Below are positions 1 through 6,314 of a stretch of 20,346 nt of DNA, in pieces. The stretch is taken from positions 5,798 through 26,143 of the forward strand of contig JAPLZI010000063.1 of the NCBI GenBank assembly GCA_026395095.1, read 5' to 3'. Each line of letters begins with the position of its first letter. Positions within the stretch are counted from its first letter, which is position 1. The position numbers were made by a program, and so were the translations under genes. The notes under the pieces were generated by a model. That model was not told the DNA's origin. It did not search any database and saw only the letters and a program-made list of their open reading frames with translations. The DNA is from Candidatus Tayloriibacteriota bacterium. GTDB lineage: Bacteria; Patescibacteriota; Minisyncoccia; Phycocordibacterales; PALSA-1337.

Positions 1-2
1 GA

Positions 3-125
3 TTAACTAATTATTCCGGCAAATCAGGTGATGTTATTAAAACATTGGATTCAGGAAACTTTAGTGTGCCTGTTGGAATCTGGGAGATCCAAAATGGCAA
101 GGCAGTGATGCTTGGAGGAAAATAG
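3..125 (+). CDS. Partial CDS: C-terminus of a periplasmic substrate-binding protein (type 1 PBP fold)
   Basis: The reading frame is open from base 3 to the TAG at 123-125 and gives 40 residues; the start lies outside the window. The tail lines up with the C-terminus of the substrate-binding protein at 1083-2219: NYSGKSG here against NYDGALG there, then a Gly/Asp turn and a closing strand ending in NGKAVML against DGKETPF. In branched-chain amino acid binding proteins this is the last strand-turn-strand of the C-terminal lobe. I infer a paralog of the downstream gene. It does not carry the 3' flank shared by 798-876 and 2210-2289. Identity is moderately sure because only the tail is visible. 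Confidence 0.55.
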   Translation, partial: LTNYSGKSGDVIKTLDSGNFSVPVGIWEIQNGKAVMLGGK

Positions 126-164
126 ACTGATTCGCAAAAAGCCAAACCTCCTGTCACCGAAATA

Positions 165-252
165 GAATCTTCATAAAATTTTGAACAAAAATTCATTATT
201 TCTTGAACTTTTCTTCATTAAAATTTGAACCTTTTTTGAAGTTTTCTTGAAC
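165..252 (+). repeat. Array of four 22-bp direct repeats (locus 1)
   Basis: Four units of exactly 22 bp (165-186, 187-208, 209-230, 231-252), all ending in TTGAAC or TTTGAAC. Most have a TTCAT core near position 6. Unit 3 is identical to unit 3 of the second array at 19009-19096, and unit 2 differs by one base from unit 1 of that array. The array runs into the presumed -35 region of the gene starting at 275. Confidence 0.8.
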
Positions 253-274
253 ACCTGTTTGATAGGCTTCACGG

Positions 275-646
275 GTGGAAAACGAAGAGCTCAAAAAACA
301 TATTGATGAGGTCAGGAATTGGTATAAAACTCTCAAGAGTGTCTATTGTTCATGTCTCAAGGCAGATATTATATTCAATTCTAAAGGGTTCCATCATATT
401 CTATTCGATAGCAGTGGACACAGACGGCCTCCCGTGAAAATCATAAGAAGATTGGAGCTCATGAAATTTGCACCAGGAATAATCAAACTAGCGAAGAACC
501 CTGTATGGCTGACGGACACTGGATCAATAGAATTTATCGTATTTAGAAGACAAATATGGATCAAAAACAAGAATACCACTGTACGCGTTGTTATAAGGAA
601 GACAAAACCGGGAAACCACTTTTATTTGAGCGTTATGGATGAATAG
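275..646 (+). CDS. Small hypothetical protein, possibly a BECR-fold (barnase/RelE-like) nuclease
   Basis: A 123-residue protein with a GTG start. No ribosome binding site is visible; a weak -10-like GATAGG ends 8 nt before the GTG, so initiation may be leaderless. A helical N-terminus (WYKTLKSVYC) is followed by FNSKGFHHILFD, a basic helix, then strands SIEFIVFRR, VRVVIRKTK and HFYLSVM. The HHI motif followed by a helix and a four-strand sheet resembles the barnase-EndoU-colicin-RelE (BECR) layout. I recall similar short proteins in CPR genomes, but the fold call is inference. It sits behind the 22-bp array and is met at its 3' end by a minus-strand small RNA unit. It could instead be an RNA-binding protein without catalysis. 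Confidence 0.6.
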   Translation: MENEELKKHIDEVRNWYKTLKSVYCSCLKADIIFNSKGFHHILFDSSGHRRPPVKIIRRLELMKFAPGIIKLAKNPVWLTDTGSIEFIVFRRQIWIKNKNTTVRVVIRKTKPGNHFYLSVMDE

Positions 647-647
647 C

Positions 648-746
648 AAAAAGACCCTCAAATGAGAGTCCTTTTGTAATATCCGCCGCGGTATTAAGAA
701 CTTTCGCTCTGACTTAACCGTCCAAAAGCTTTCGCTCCACGGATAC
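648..746 (-). ncRNA. Structured small RNA candidate, copy 1
   Basis: Minus-strand transcript of about 99 nt, bounded by a good promoter (753-782) and a U-tract terminator. Visible helices: closing stem TATCCG/CGGATA (740-745 with 680-685), hairpin AGC-GAAA-GCT (727-736), and stem CGGT/ACCG (717-720 with 689-692) continued by TAAG/CTTA. Together they make a three-way junction. The terminator pairs 664-670 with 653-659, then runs into T's (complement of 648-652). Copy 2 at 881-977 keeps the same helices with different bases. No ORF longer than a few codons is convincing. The family is not recognised. Confidence 0.6.
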
Positions 747-752
747 AAAAGA

Positions 753-782
753 ATTATATTCTAATTAAATTCGAGAAGTCAA
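753..782 (-). promoter_or_regulatory. Promoter of small RNA copy 1
   Basis: On the minus strand TTGACT (complement of 777-782), 18-nt spacer, then TATAAT (complement of 753-758). The -35 sits in TCTTGACT, shared with copy 2 exactly 231 bp away. Confidence 0.7.
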
Positions 783-797
783 GACCCTGAATAAGTC

Positions 798-876
798 CAC
801 CCAATAAATTTACTAGATGAACCTAAAAATAAAAATGCCTTGGTTGGGGGGATTTTTTGCCGAATTCGTATCATGT
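798..876 (+). repeat. Direct repeat, copy A (relic of a substrate-binding gene 3' end)
   Basis: About 79 bp matching 2210-2289 at roughly 85 % with one 1-bp gap. It begins with the same ACC CAA TAA (Thr-Gln-stop) that ends the gene at 2219, then continues through a T-tract and the TTGCCG box. The TACAAT -10 present in copy B is missing here. It lies between the two small RNA genes and looks like the remains of a duplication that included the end of a substrate-binding gene. Confidence 0.75.
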
Positions 877-880
877 AAAC

Positions 881-977
881 AAAAAAACCGTCACTTAAGA
901 CAGTCTTTTTGGTATACCCACCTACAGTTTAAGAATGATGTTCTCTGACTGTGAAGGACTTTCGTCCCATGGGTATG
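881..977 (-). ncRNA. Structured small RNA candidate, copy 2
   Basis: Minus-strand transcript of about 97 nt. Closing stem ATACCCA/TGGGTAT (970-976 with 914-920), hairpin GGAC-GAAA-GTCC (956-967), stem ACAGT/ACTGT (948-952 with 924-928). The terminator stem at 887-909 is followed by seven U's. Helix positions match copy 1 but the bases differ on both sides. The GAAA tetraloop and the stretches AGTCAGAG and TTCTTAA are conserved. It is divergent from the substrate-binding gene at 1083. Confidence 0.6.
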
Positions 978-983
978 GGGCAT

Positions 984-1013
984 ATTATATGTTAATCAGA
1001 ATTGAAGAGTCAA
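984..1013 (-). promoter_or_regulatory. Promoter of small RNA copy 2
   Basis: Minus strand TTGACT (complement of 1008-1013), 18-nt spacer, TATAAT (complement of 984-989). Identical box sequences and spacing to the copy 1 promoter. Confidence 0.7.
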
Positions 1014-1045
1014 GATGTTGGGGATTGACAGGTGGACTGATCCGC

Positions 1046-1076
1046 TTGACACAAGTACTAGGGGGGGGGCTTTAAT
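1046..1076 (+). promoter_or_regulatory. Possible promoter of the substrate-binding gene
   Basis: TTGACA (1046-1051), 19-nt spacer containing a run of nine G's, then TTTAAT (1071-1076), ending 6 nt before the ATG at 1083. The long spacer and weak -10 make it tentative. A second TTGACA lies at 1025-1030. If used, the mRNA would be leaderless. Confidence 0.4.
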
Positions 1077-1082
1077 AGAGGG

Positions 1083-2219
1083 ATGAAAAAATCAACTTGG
1101 ATCGTTGTTGCCATAATAATCATCATTGCTGCGGCTATTTTATTAGTTTCTAAGAATTCAGGAGAAAGGGAGGCGCAAATTATAAAAATTGGGTTTATTG
1201 GACCCCTCTCGGGAGACGGTACATCCTATGGTGTTACAGAAAAAAATGCCACTAAGCTAGCTGTAGACAAAATTAATGCCAAAGGGGGTATTAAAGGTAG
1301 GACCATCGAAGTAATTTATGAAGACAGCAAGGGTAGTGGAAAAGATGCCGTTAGTGCTGTTCAAAAATTGATAAATATTGATGGTGTAAAGATTATATTA
1401 GGAGGAGCCTTTAGTTCGGAAACATTAGCAGCTGCACCTATCACTGATCAGAACAAGGTAATACTTTTTTCGGCATTTTCTAGTAACCCCAAGCTTTCTG
1501 GTATAAGTAAGTATTTCTTCAGAAGTTCGCCGTCTGACAGTGATGTGGCAAGAACAGATGCAAATGCCGTCCTTTCTCAAGGATATAAAAAAGTTGCGAT
1601 TATATCTGAAAATACTGACTATTCTCTTGGGGTTAGAGATATTATGAAGCAGGTTTTTGCAACGAATAACATAACTGTAGTTTATGATGAAGTATACAAT
1701 ACTTCGCAGTCAGATTTTAAATCAATACTTACCAAGATCAAAGTGTCAGGTGCTGATGTGTTGTATGTTAATCCTAACACTTCGGCCCAAATTGGGGGTA
1801 TTATTGTTAAACAAGCAAGACAGCTCGGAATCGTAATACCTATACACGGTAACTATGCTCTTGCTTCGGCGGATGCCATAACTGCTGGTGGCTCATATAT
1901 GAATGGAATTCTTGTGAGTGATAGTCCAACACTTTCAGAAAGTGGTAATCAGATTCTAAATGAGTATAAAACGAATTTTAATACTGATCCCGTGAGTCAG
2001 TTTGAAATGGCCTCAAGATATGACAGTGTTAATATTATTGCTCAGGCTATTGGTGCCGTTGGGACTAATACAGATGATTTGGCTAGGTACATTAGCAATA
2101 TGCCAAACTACGATGGAGCTCTTGGTTCCTATCACTTCAATAAAGATGGTGATGTGGTTGGGGTCAGTTTCAAAGTTTTTATTATTAAAGATGGAAAAGA
2201 AACACCTTTCACCCAATAA
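1083..2219 (+). CDS. Branched-chain amino acid-type substrate-binding protein, membrane-anchored
   Basis: A 378-residue protein of the type 1 periplasmic binding fold (LivJ/Leu-Ile-Val-binding family). Residues 6-23 form one hydrophobic helix. No lipobox cysteine follows, so it is probably held by an uncleaved anchor. The mature part starts IKIGFIGPLSGDG, then an AVDKINAKGGIKGR block and LGGAFSSETLAAAP, as in family members, and ends with the NYDGALGSYHF turn. It would bind a small amino-acid-like ligand outside the membrane. No ABC permease or ATPase gene is nearby, so a transport role is unproven; a sensing or scavenging role is possible. A paralog tail lies at 3-125, and an ~80-bp 3' flank is duplicated at 798-876. 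Confidence 0.85.
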   Translation: MKKSTWIVVAIIIIIAAAILLVSKNSGEREAQIIKIGFIGPLSGDGTSYGVTEKNATKLAVDKINAKGGIKGRTIEVIYEDSKGSGKDAVSAVQKLINIDGVKIILGGAFSSETLAAAPITDQNKVILFSAFSSNPKLSGISKYFFRSSPSDSDVARTDANAVLSQGYKKVAIISENTDYSLGVRDIMKQVFATNNITVVYDEVYNTSQSDFKSILTKIKVSGADVLYVNPNTSAQIGGIIVKQARQLGIVIPIHGNYALASADAITAGGSYMNGILVSDSPTLSESGNQILNEYKTNFNTDPVSQFEMASRYDSVNIIAQAIGAVGTNTDDLARYISNMPNYDGALGSYHFNKDGDVVGVSFKVFIIKDGKETPFTQ

Positions 2220-2289
2220 CTTTACTAGATAAACCTAAAAACAAAAGTGCCTTAGTTGGGAAGATTTTTTTGCCGAGTTTGTCTCATGT
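2210..2289 (+). repeat. Direct repeat, copy B (gene 3' end and adk promoter region)
   Basis: Intact copy of the ~80-bp repeat also found at 798-876. It spans the last codons of the substrate-binding gene, a T7 tract that may act with a weak preceding stem as a terminator, and the -35 of adk. Confidence 0.75.
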
Positions 2290-2297
2290 GCTACAAT
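2270..2297 (+). promoter_or_regulatory. adk promoter
   Basis: TTGCCG (2270-2275), 16-nt spacer, TACAAT (2292-2297), then only 6 nt to the ATG at 2304. The spacing predicts a leaderless mRNA. Confidence 0.6.
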
Positions 2298-2303
2298 CTA
2301 GCA

Positions 2304-2903
2304 ATGAAACCACAAGCGTTCATATTTATCGGCCGAGCTGGGTCAGGCAAGGGCACCCAGGCCAAGCTTTTGATCGAAGCGCTCAAGGCAAAAGATCCGG
2401 TGCATCAGATAGTTTATATAGAAACCGGAGCAGAATTCCGGAAATTTATTCAGGGTGATAGTCATATGGCAAAAATGGGCAAGAATGTAGTTGAAAAAGG
2501 CTGGCTCATGCCTGAATTCATGCCGATATATCTCTGGGGCAAAGTTCTAGTTGAACAATACAAGGGAAATGAACATATTGTTTTTGATGGGACGCCACGC
2601 AAACCTCTGGAAGCCCAGATCCTCGAATCAGTATTTCCATTTTATGAACTCGGCACTCCCTGGGTAATATATTTGGATATTGAACACGAGGAGTCTCATA
2701 AACGACTGACCTTGCGCTCACAGGAAGGACGTAAGGACGATAATAATGCGGCGATAGAAAGGCGCAAAGTTGCCTTTGAGAAGGATGTTGTACCGACGAT
2801 AGGATATTATCGCAACAACCCGAATGTGAAATTTTTGGATATCAATGGCGAGCGTTCTATCGAAGAGATTCATGCAGATATTGTCGAACGGCTCGGTCTC
2901 TAG
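2304..2903 (+). CDS. adk: Adenylate kinase
   Basis: A 199-residue nucleoside monophosphate kinase that interconverts ATP + AMP and 2 ADP in the cytosol. The P-loop GRAGSGKGTQ lies at residues 9-18. TGAEFR follows in the AMP-binding region, then DGTPRKPLEAQ, where family members have DGFPR. Near the C-terminus GRKDDN-x-ERR supplies the conserved arginines and Asp pair. The LID is the short form without zinc cysteines. I chose ATG 2304 because the P-loop then sits at the usual distance and a -10 box ends 6 nt upstream; an in-frame ATG at 2256 adds a Cys-rich stretch with no family match. map follows after 12 nt, as in many bacterial adk-map operons. Confidence 0.9.
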   Translation: MKPQAFIFIGRAGSGKGTQAKLLIEALKAKDPVHQIVYIETGAEFRKFIQGDSHMAKMGKNVVEKGWLMPEFMPIYLWGKVLVEQYKGNEHIVFDGTPRKPLEAQILESVFPFYELGTPWVIYLDIEHEESHKRLTLRSQEGRKDDNNAAIERRKVAFEKDVVPTIGYYRNNPNVKFLDINGERSIEEIHADIVERLGL

Positions 2904-2915
2904 TAGTGTGTATAT

Positions 2916-3683
2916 ATGATAACGATTAAGACCAAGAAAGACATAGCGGTCCTTCGGGAGGGAGGGCGTCGTCATGCCGAAATCATACGCGAATTGGCGA
3001 AGATGGTTCGACCAGGCATCACAGCCGCAGAATTGAATCGCCGAGCCGAGGAGCTCATTCTTGCTGGCGGTGATACTGCAGCTTTTTTGAATTACAAGCC
3101 GGAGGGGGCGCCGAGGCCTTACCCAGCTTCTCTCTGTGTCTCCATCAATGAGGAGATCGTGCATGGAATTCCGAACGAAAAAGAGAAGATAATCAAGGAA
3201 GGTGATATTGTCAGCCTTGATCTCGGCTTGGTCCATAAGGGTTTGATAACAGATTCCGCGATAACTGTAGCTGCCGGGAATGCCTCAAAAGACCTCGAAA
3301 ATTTACTAAGGGTGACATGGAAGGCTCTCATGGCAGGAATCAAGGAGGCAAAAGGCGGTCGGCGCGTCGGAGATATTTCGAATGCCATAGAACGTATCGG
3401 CGTTGCCGGAAAATATGGGATAGTCGAGGAATTGTCAGGTCACGGCGTCGGCTATCATGTTCACGAGGATCCCTATGTGCCGAATTATGGTGAGGCAGGG
3501 CAGGGCGAAGTCTTGAAACCAGGTATGGTTATCGCCGTTGAGCCGATGTTCAATCTAGGAACCCGCAGAATTAAACTAGACAGAGATGGCTATACTTATC
3601 GCACTGCCGATGGAAAGCCGTCGGCGCACTTCGAACATACTATCGTGATCACGAAGGGTGATCCGGAGATTTTAACGATTTAA
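2916..3683 (+). CDS. map: Methionine aminopeptidase, type I
   Basis: A 255-residue cytosolic metallopeptidase that removes the initiator methionine from nascent proteins. The five metal ligands of the pita-bread fold are visible: Asp in SLDLGL, Asp in LITDSAIT, His in GHGVGYHVHEDP, Glu in AVEPMF, Glu in FEHTIV. The substrate His of the HEDP block is also present. Length and absence of an N-terminal zinc domain fit type Ia. It starts 12 nt after adk without a Shine-Dalgarno site, so it probably depends on the adk transcript. ndk, after a gap, has its own promoter. Confidence 0.95.
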   Translation: MITIKTKKDIAVLREGGRRHAEIIRELAKMVRPGITAAELNRRAEELILAGGDTAAFLNYKPEGAPRPYPASLCVSINEEIVHGIPNEKEKIIKEGDIVSLDLGLVHKGLITDSAITVAAGNASKDLENLLRVTWKALMAGIKEAKGGRRVGDISNAIERIGVAGKYGIVEELSGHGVGYHVHEDPYVPNYGEAGQGEVLKPGMVIAVEPMFNLGTRRIKLDRDGYTYRTADGKPSAHFEHTIVITKGDPEILTI

Positions 3684-3714
3684 AAATATAGGGAACACAT
3701 GGAGCTCGTAAATG

Positions 3715-3743
3715 TTGCGCCGCGTCTTTTTAACAGGTATTAT
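3715..3743 (+). promoter_or_regulatory. ndk promoter
   Basis: TTGCGC (3715-3720), 17-nt spacer, TATTAT (3738-3743), 8 nt before the ATG at 3752. Predicts an essentially leaderless mRNA. Confidence 0.6.
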
Positions 3744-3751
3744 TCAAGACT

Positions 3752-4393
3752 ATGAAAAAAACAAACACCAAGAATGCTAAGCAGGGCATTAAGCACGCCA
3801 AGTTCGAACGAACTCTAGCTATCGTCAAACCAGACGGCCTGCAAAGGAGCCTTATCGGAGAGATAGTAAAGCGGTACGAACGCTCGGGTCTGAAGCTCGT
3901 TGGCATAAAGATGCTGGTGCCGACAGCCGATCTTATAGAAGAGCACTATACTCTCGATCCAGAATGGCGAATGAAGAATGGTCAGAAATCTATAAAAGGG
4001 TACGAAGACAAAGGTCTCAAGCCACCGCATACGGATCCTCTAAAAATGAACGCTTTGACGCTGGGACATCTCATCAAATATATGACGAGCGGTCCGGTCA
4101 TAGCCATGGTTTGGCAGGGCATGCACGCCGTCGCTGTTGTTAGGAAACTTACAGGAGGCACGGAGCCTTTGATGGCTGATGTTGGTACAATCAGAGGCGA
4201 TTATGTGCTTGACTCATATCCAGCTAGCGATGCTGACTCACGAGCTGTTAGAAACCTAGTCCATTGCTCTGGATCCGTAAAAGAAGCCATAAATGAAATT
4301 GACCACTGGTTCAAAAAAGAAGAATTGATGAGCTATAAAATCGTGCAGGAGTCTATCCTTTACGATGTTAACTTGGACGGAATCCTCGAATAA
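3752..4393 (+). CDS. ndk: Nucleoside diphosphate kinase with internal insertion and C-terminal extension
   Basis: A 213-residue protein; typical Ndk is about 140-150 residues. It transfers the gamma phosphate of ATP to NDPs through a phosphohistidine. Family motifs: ERTLAIVKPDGLQR near residue 26, GPVIAMVWQG, GTIRGDY, and the active site RNLVHCSGSVKEA holding the catalytic His. Between the HY helix and the SGPV strand is an insertion of about 35-40 residues (roughly DPEWRMKNGQ to HLIKYM). The tail after the NEIDHWF block is also extended. Long Ndk forms are known in some archaea and CPR bacteria. The first 20 residues are Lys-rich and may be a disordered tail. Confidence 0.93.
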   Translation: MKKTNTKNAKQGIKHAKFERTLAIVKPDGLQRSLIGEIVKRYERSGLKLVGIKMLVPTADLIEEHYTLDPEWRMKNGQKSIKGYEDKGLKPPHTDPLKMNALTLGHLIKYMTSGPVIAMVWQGMHAVAVVRKLTGGTEPLMADVGTIRGDYVLDSYPASDADSRAVRNLVHCSGSVKEAINEIDHWFKKEELMSYKIVQESILYDVNLDGILE

Positions 4394-4414
4394 TGTCATA
4401 ACTACTTTTTAGGC

Positions 4415-4442
4415 TTGCGCTCCTCAAGGAGAAGTCTAAAAT
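4415..4442 (+). promoter_or_regulatory. Promoter of the 6S-like RNA
   Basis: TTGCGC (4415-4420), 16-nt spacer, TAAAAT (4437-4442). The predicted start near 4449 coincides with the first base of the RNA closing stem. The spacer region can also fold as a hairpin (CTCC-TCAA-GGAG). Confidence 0.5.
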
Positions 4443-4448
4443 GAATAC

Positions 4449-4618
4449 AGGTTGCAGGAGTATAAATTCTACAAAATTTAAATTTTACGGGAGATCAATG
4501 ATATTTTATATCGGATTCGCGGGCGCCTTGGCGTTCCGTGTGAGATCACCCACCTGCGCAAGCGGGTCAATATACTCTCGCAACCTATCGAAAATATCAC
4601 CGGCTTGGTGGTATTTTT
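4449..4618 (+). ncRNA. Structured ncRNA, 6S RNA-like architecture
   Basis: About 170 nt between a promoter and an intrinsic terminator. The ends pair over 14 bp: AGGTTGC (4449-4455) with GCAACCT (4580-4586), and GAGTATA (4458-4464) with TATACTC (4571-4577). Inside is a large AT-rich 5' bubble, a terminal stem GGG-A-GATC (4489-4496) with GATC-A-CCC (4544-4551), apical hairpins (GATAT-TTT-ATATC at 4500-4512), and a small GCAA-loop hairpin on the 3' side of the bubble (4553-4566). A closing stem, central bubble with 3' hairpin and terminal stem is the layout of 6S RNA, which binds sigma70-RNA polymerase. The assignment is by shape only. Confidence 0.5.
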
Positions 4619-4620
4619 GT
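4591..4620 (+). terminator. Intrinsic terminator of the 6S-like RNA
   Basis: 11-bp stem (4591-4601 with 4607-4617, one G-T pair), loop GGCTT, ending in a T-tract. The A-rich 5' side could also work on the minus strand. Confidence 0.7.
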
Positions 4621-4632
4621 TATACTAAATGA

Positions 4633-4756
4633 GGAGAGGAGAAGAATATCATCCAGAAAGAACTCCACTGCTGTATCGATTTTGTGCCTAAAGGATTAGA
4701 TAAGCTGTTGGCTACCGCTGGGAATGTTCTTTCTGGATGATATTCTTCTCCTCTTC
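4633..4756 (+). repeat. 124-bp palindromic element M (31-bp arms, 62-bp core)
   Basis: Left arm 4633-4663 and right arm 4726-4756 are complementary, with 28 consecutive perfect pairs (4636-4663). They flank a 62-nt core (4664-4725). Arm and core lengths equal those of the element inside recG (17497-17620). When both are read along their host gene, cores match at 31 of 62 positions without gaps, including CCTAAAG, GGGAAT and the core/arm junction GGGAATGTTCTT. The right arm ends 9 bp before the MBL ATG, so the transcript could form a long hairpin there. No transposase is present. Confidence 0.75.
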
Positions 4757-4765
4757 ACCATCCAA

Positions 4766-6160
4766 ATGTCCAACAATAATCCAAAAGTAATGTTTGCGAC
4801 GGGCGTTGGTACGGTAACGGGCTCGAATTTTTTGTTGCAGGCGCCGAATGGAGCGAATATTTTGATCGATTGTGGGCTTGTTCAAGGTGAGCATGTGGCG
4901 ATGGCGGTCAATCGTGAGCCTTTTTCATATGATCCTAGCTCAATTCAGACTCTTCTAGTTACGCACGCCCATCTTGATCATGTCGGTCGTATTCCTAAAC
5001 TTGTAAAAGAAGGTTTTCACGGGACTATTTATTCTACGCCACAGACTAGAGATCTGGCGGAATTGATCCTGAATGATGCAGTAGGAATTCTGGCAGAAGA
5101 AGCTCGGCATGATGGGGTAACACCACTTTATGTTCTGGAAGATGTACAACAAGTTTTTCCTTTGTGGAAGACTGTTCAATATCATGAGCAATTAGCGTTG
5201 GCGCCCGATGTGTCTGCTGTGTTTAAAGATGCTGGTCATATTTTGGGGGCTTCAATGATTGAAATAACGATTGTCGGCCAAAATGAAAATAATAGTGAAA
5301 ACAAAAAGATACTTTTTTCTGGTGATCTCGGTAATTCTCCGGCGCCGCTTCTTTGCGATACCGAACCGCTAGGTGATGTTGATTATTTGGCCATAGAGAG
5401 CACATATGGCGACAGGAATCATGAACCGAAAGAAGAGCGTCTAAGGAAGCTCGAGCAAGTGATCAAGTCAACCTTGGGACGGGGAGGAACTCTTATTATT
5501 CCAGCTTTTTCAGTAGATCGGACTCAGGTAATCCTATATGAGCTCAATAATCTCATGGAATCAGGCCGTATCGAGCGTGTGCCGGTATTTGTTGATTCGC
5601 CGATGACCATAAAAGCCACGCAGATCTATAAGGATAATGAAAGCCTATTTAACAGCCATGTTCGCGAACAGATTCATCGGGGTGATAATATCTTTAGTTT
5701 TCCAGGCCTTGAATACGCCGTTACGCAGGGCGATTCTAGGCATGCAGAAAGATTAAAAGGAGCAAAGATAATCCTAGCCGGTTCAGGTATGTCGATAGGT
5801 GGGCGCGTCATAAGCCACGAAGAATATTTCCTACCAGATCCGAGGAGCACGATTCTCCTCGTCGGTTATCAGTCAGTTGGCTCCCTCGGCAGGGAATTGG
5901 CAGATGGTGCGAGAAAAGTCCGGATCCATGGCCGGGAGATCAGCATCAAGGCTCATATTGAAACTTTGTATGGTTATTCATCGCACAAAGATAGCGATCA
6001 CCTAGTTGAATTTGTATCCACCGGGACTTCTAGATTGAAAAAAGTATTTGTAATAATGGGTGAACCGGGCGCTTCTATGCATTTGGCCCAACGATTGAAC
6101 AATGAGCTTGATGCACATGCGATTATTCCTGATAAAAATGTGTTCTATGAACTAAATTAG
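4766..6160 (+). CDS. MBL-fold / beta-CASP metallohydrolase (RNA-processing exonuclease-like)
   Basis: A 464-residue protein of the CPSF/Ysh1-like beta-CASP group, predicted to cut or trim RNA using two zinc ions. GTVTGSNFLL opens the fold near residue 12. The zinc motif HAHLDHVGRIP follows, then the His in DAGHILGA and the Asp in FSGDLG. The beta-CASP part shows ESTYGDR, PAFSVDRTQ, DSPMTIKAT, and GSGMSIGGRV, ending with a HIETLYGYSSHKD helix. I chose ATG 4766; an in-frame ATG at 4724 would translate the right arm of the palindromic element into a hydrophobic stretch unlike the family. Function is probably mRNA or stable-RNA processing. Convergent with rplT across the 155-bp cloverleaf. Confidence 0.88.
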   Translation: MSNNNPKVMFATGVGTVTGSNFLLQAPNGANILIDCGLVQGEHVAMAVNREPFSYDPSSIQTLLVTHAHLDHVGRIPKLVKEGFHGTIYSTPQTRDLAELILNDAVGILAEEARHDGVTPLYVLEDVQQVFPLWKTVQYHEQLALAPDVSAVFKDAGHILGASMIEITIVGQNENNSENKKILFSGDLGNSPAPLLCDTEPLGDVDYLAIESTYGDRNHEPKEERLRKLEQVIKSTLGRGGTLIIPAFSVDRTQVILYELNNLMESGRIERVPVFVDSPMTIKATQIYKDNESLFNSHVREQIHRGDNIFSFPGLEYAVTQGDSRHAERLKGAKIILAGSGMSIGGRVISHEEYFLPDPRSTILLVGYQSVGSLGRELADGARKVRIHGREISIKAHIETLYGYSSHKDSDHLVEFVSTGTSRLKKVFVIMGEPGASMHLAQRLNNELDAHAIIPDKNVFYELN

Positions 6161-6314
6161 CCTGCAGAAAAAGGAAGTGGAGTTCATGACACGCGTCGAG
6201 TCCTGCAGGACTCGCGCTACATCTCGGAATTTTTCTGCTGAAAAATTTCCCAGGGTTCGATCCTGCTGGATCGCCTGCGAAGTGTCATCCACCCCACTTC
6301 CTTTTTCTGCAGGC
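6160..6314. repeat. 155-bp cloverleaf-like palindromic element between convergent genes
   Basis: A perfect 21-bp outer stem (6160-6180 with 6294-6314) is followed by a 5x5 internal loop and a 7-bp stem ATGACAC/GTGTCAT (6186-6192 with 6282-6288). Inside are three consecutive hairpins: 6193-6217 (GAGTCC-TGCA-GGACTC core), 6226-6250 (loop TGCT, one bulge) and 6258-6273 (CGATCC-TGCT-GGATCG). It fills the whole gap between the stop codons of the MBL gene and rplT. It may serve as a two-way terminator, but its order goes far beyond a simple terminator. Confidence 0.8.

Noticed and set aside
165..252. CRISPR array
   Set aside because: Repeats are contiguous without spacers, AT-rich and only 22 bp; no cas gene nearby.
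648..977. Hammerhead ribozyme
   Set aside because: GAAA is present but the required CUGANGA core is absent, and GAAA is a tetraloop here.
648..977. Small ORFs (8-29 codons) within the tandem RNAs
   Set aside because: Reading frames differ between the two copies and are not conserved, while helices are.
2256..2303. Upstream in-frame start of adk
   Set aside because: The extension overlaps the promoter and adds residues unlike adenylate kinases; ATG 2304 fits better.
4441..4632. 63-codon plus-strand ORF after ndk
   Set aside because: Composition is not protein-like and it lies over the structured 6S-like RNA and its terminator.
4724..4765. Upstream ATG of the MBL gene
   Set aside because: It would translate the right arm of the palindromic element into a hydrophobic stretch; family members begin close to GTVTGSN.
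6160..6314. tRNA or tRNA-like molecule
   Set aside because: Four-way junction shape only; no T-loop TTC, no D-loop GG and no acceptor end.
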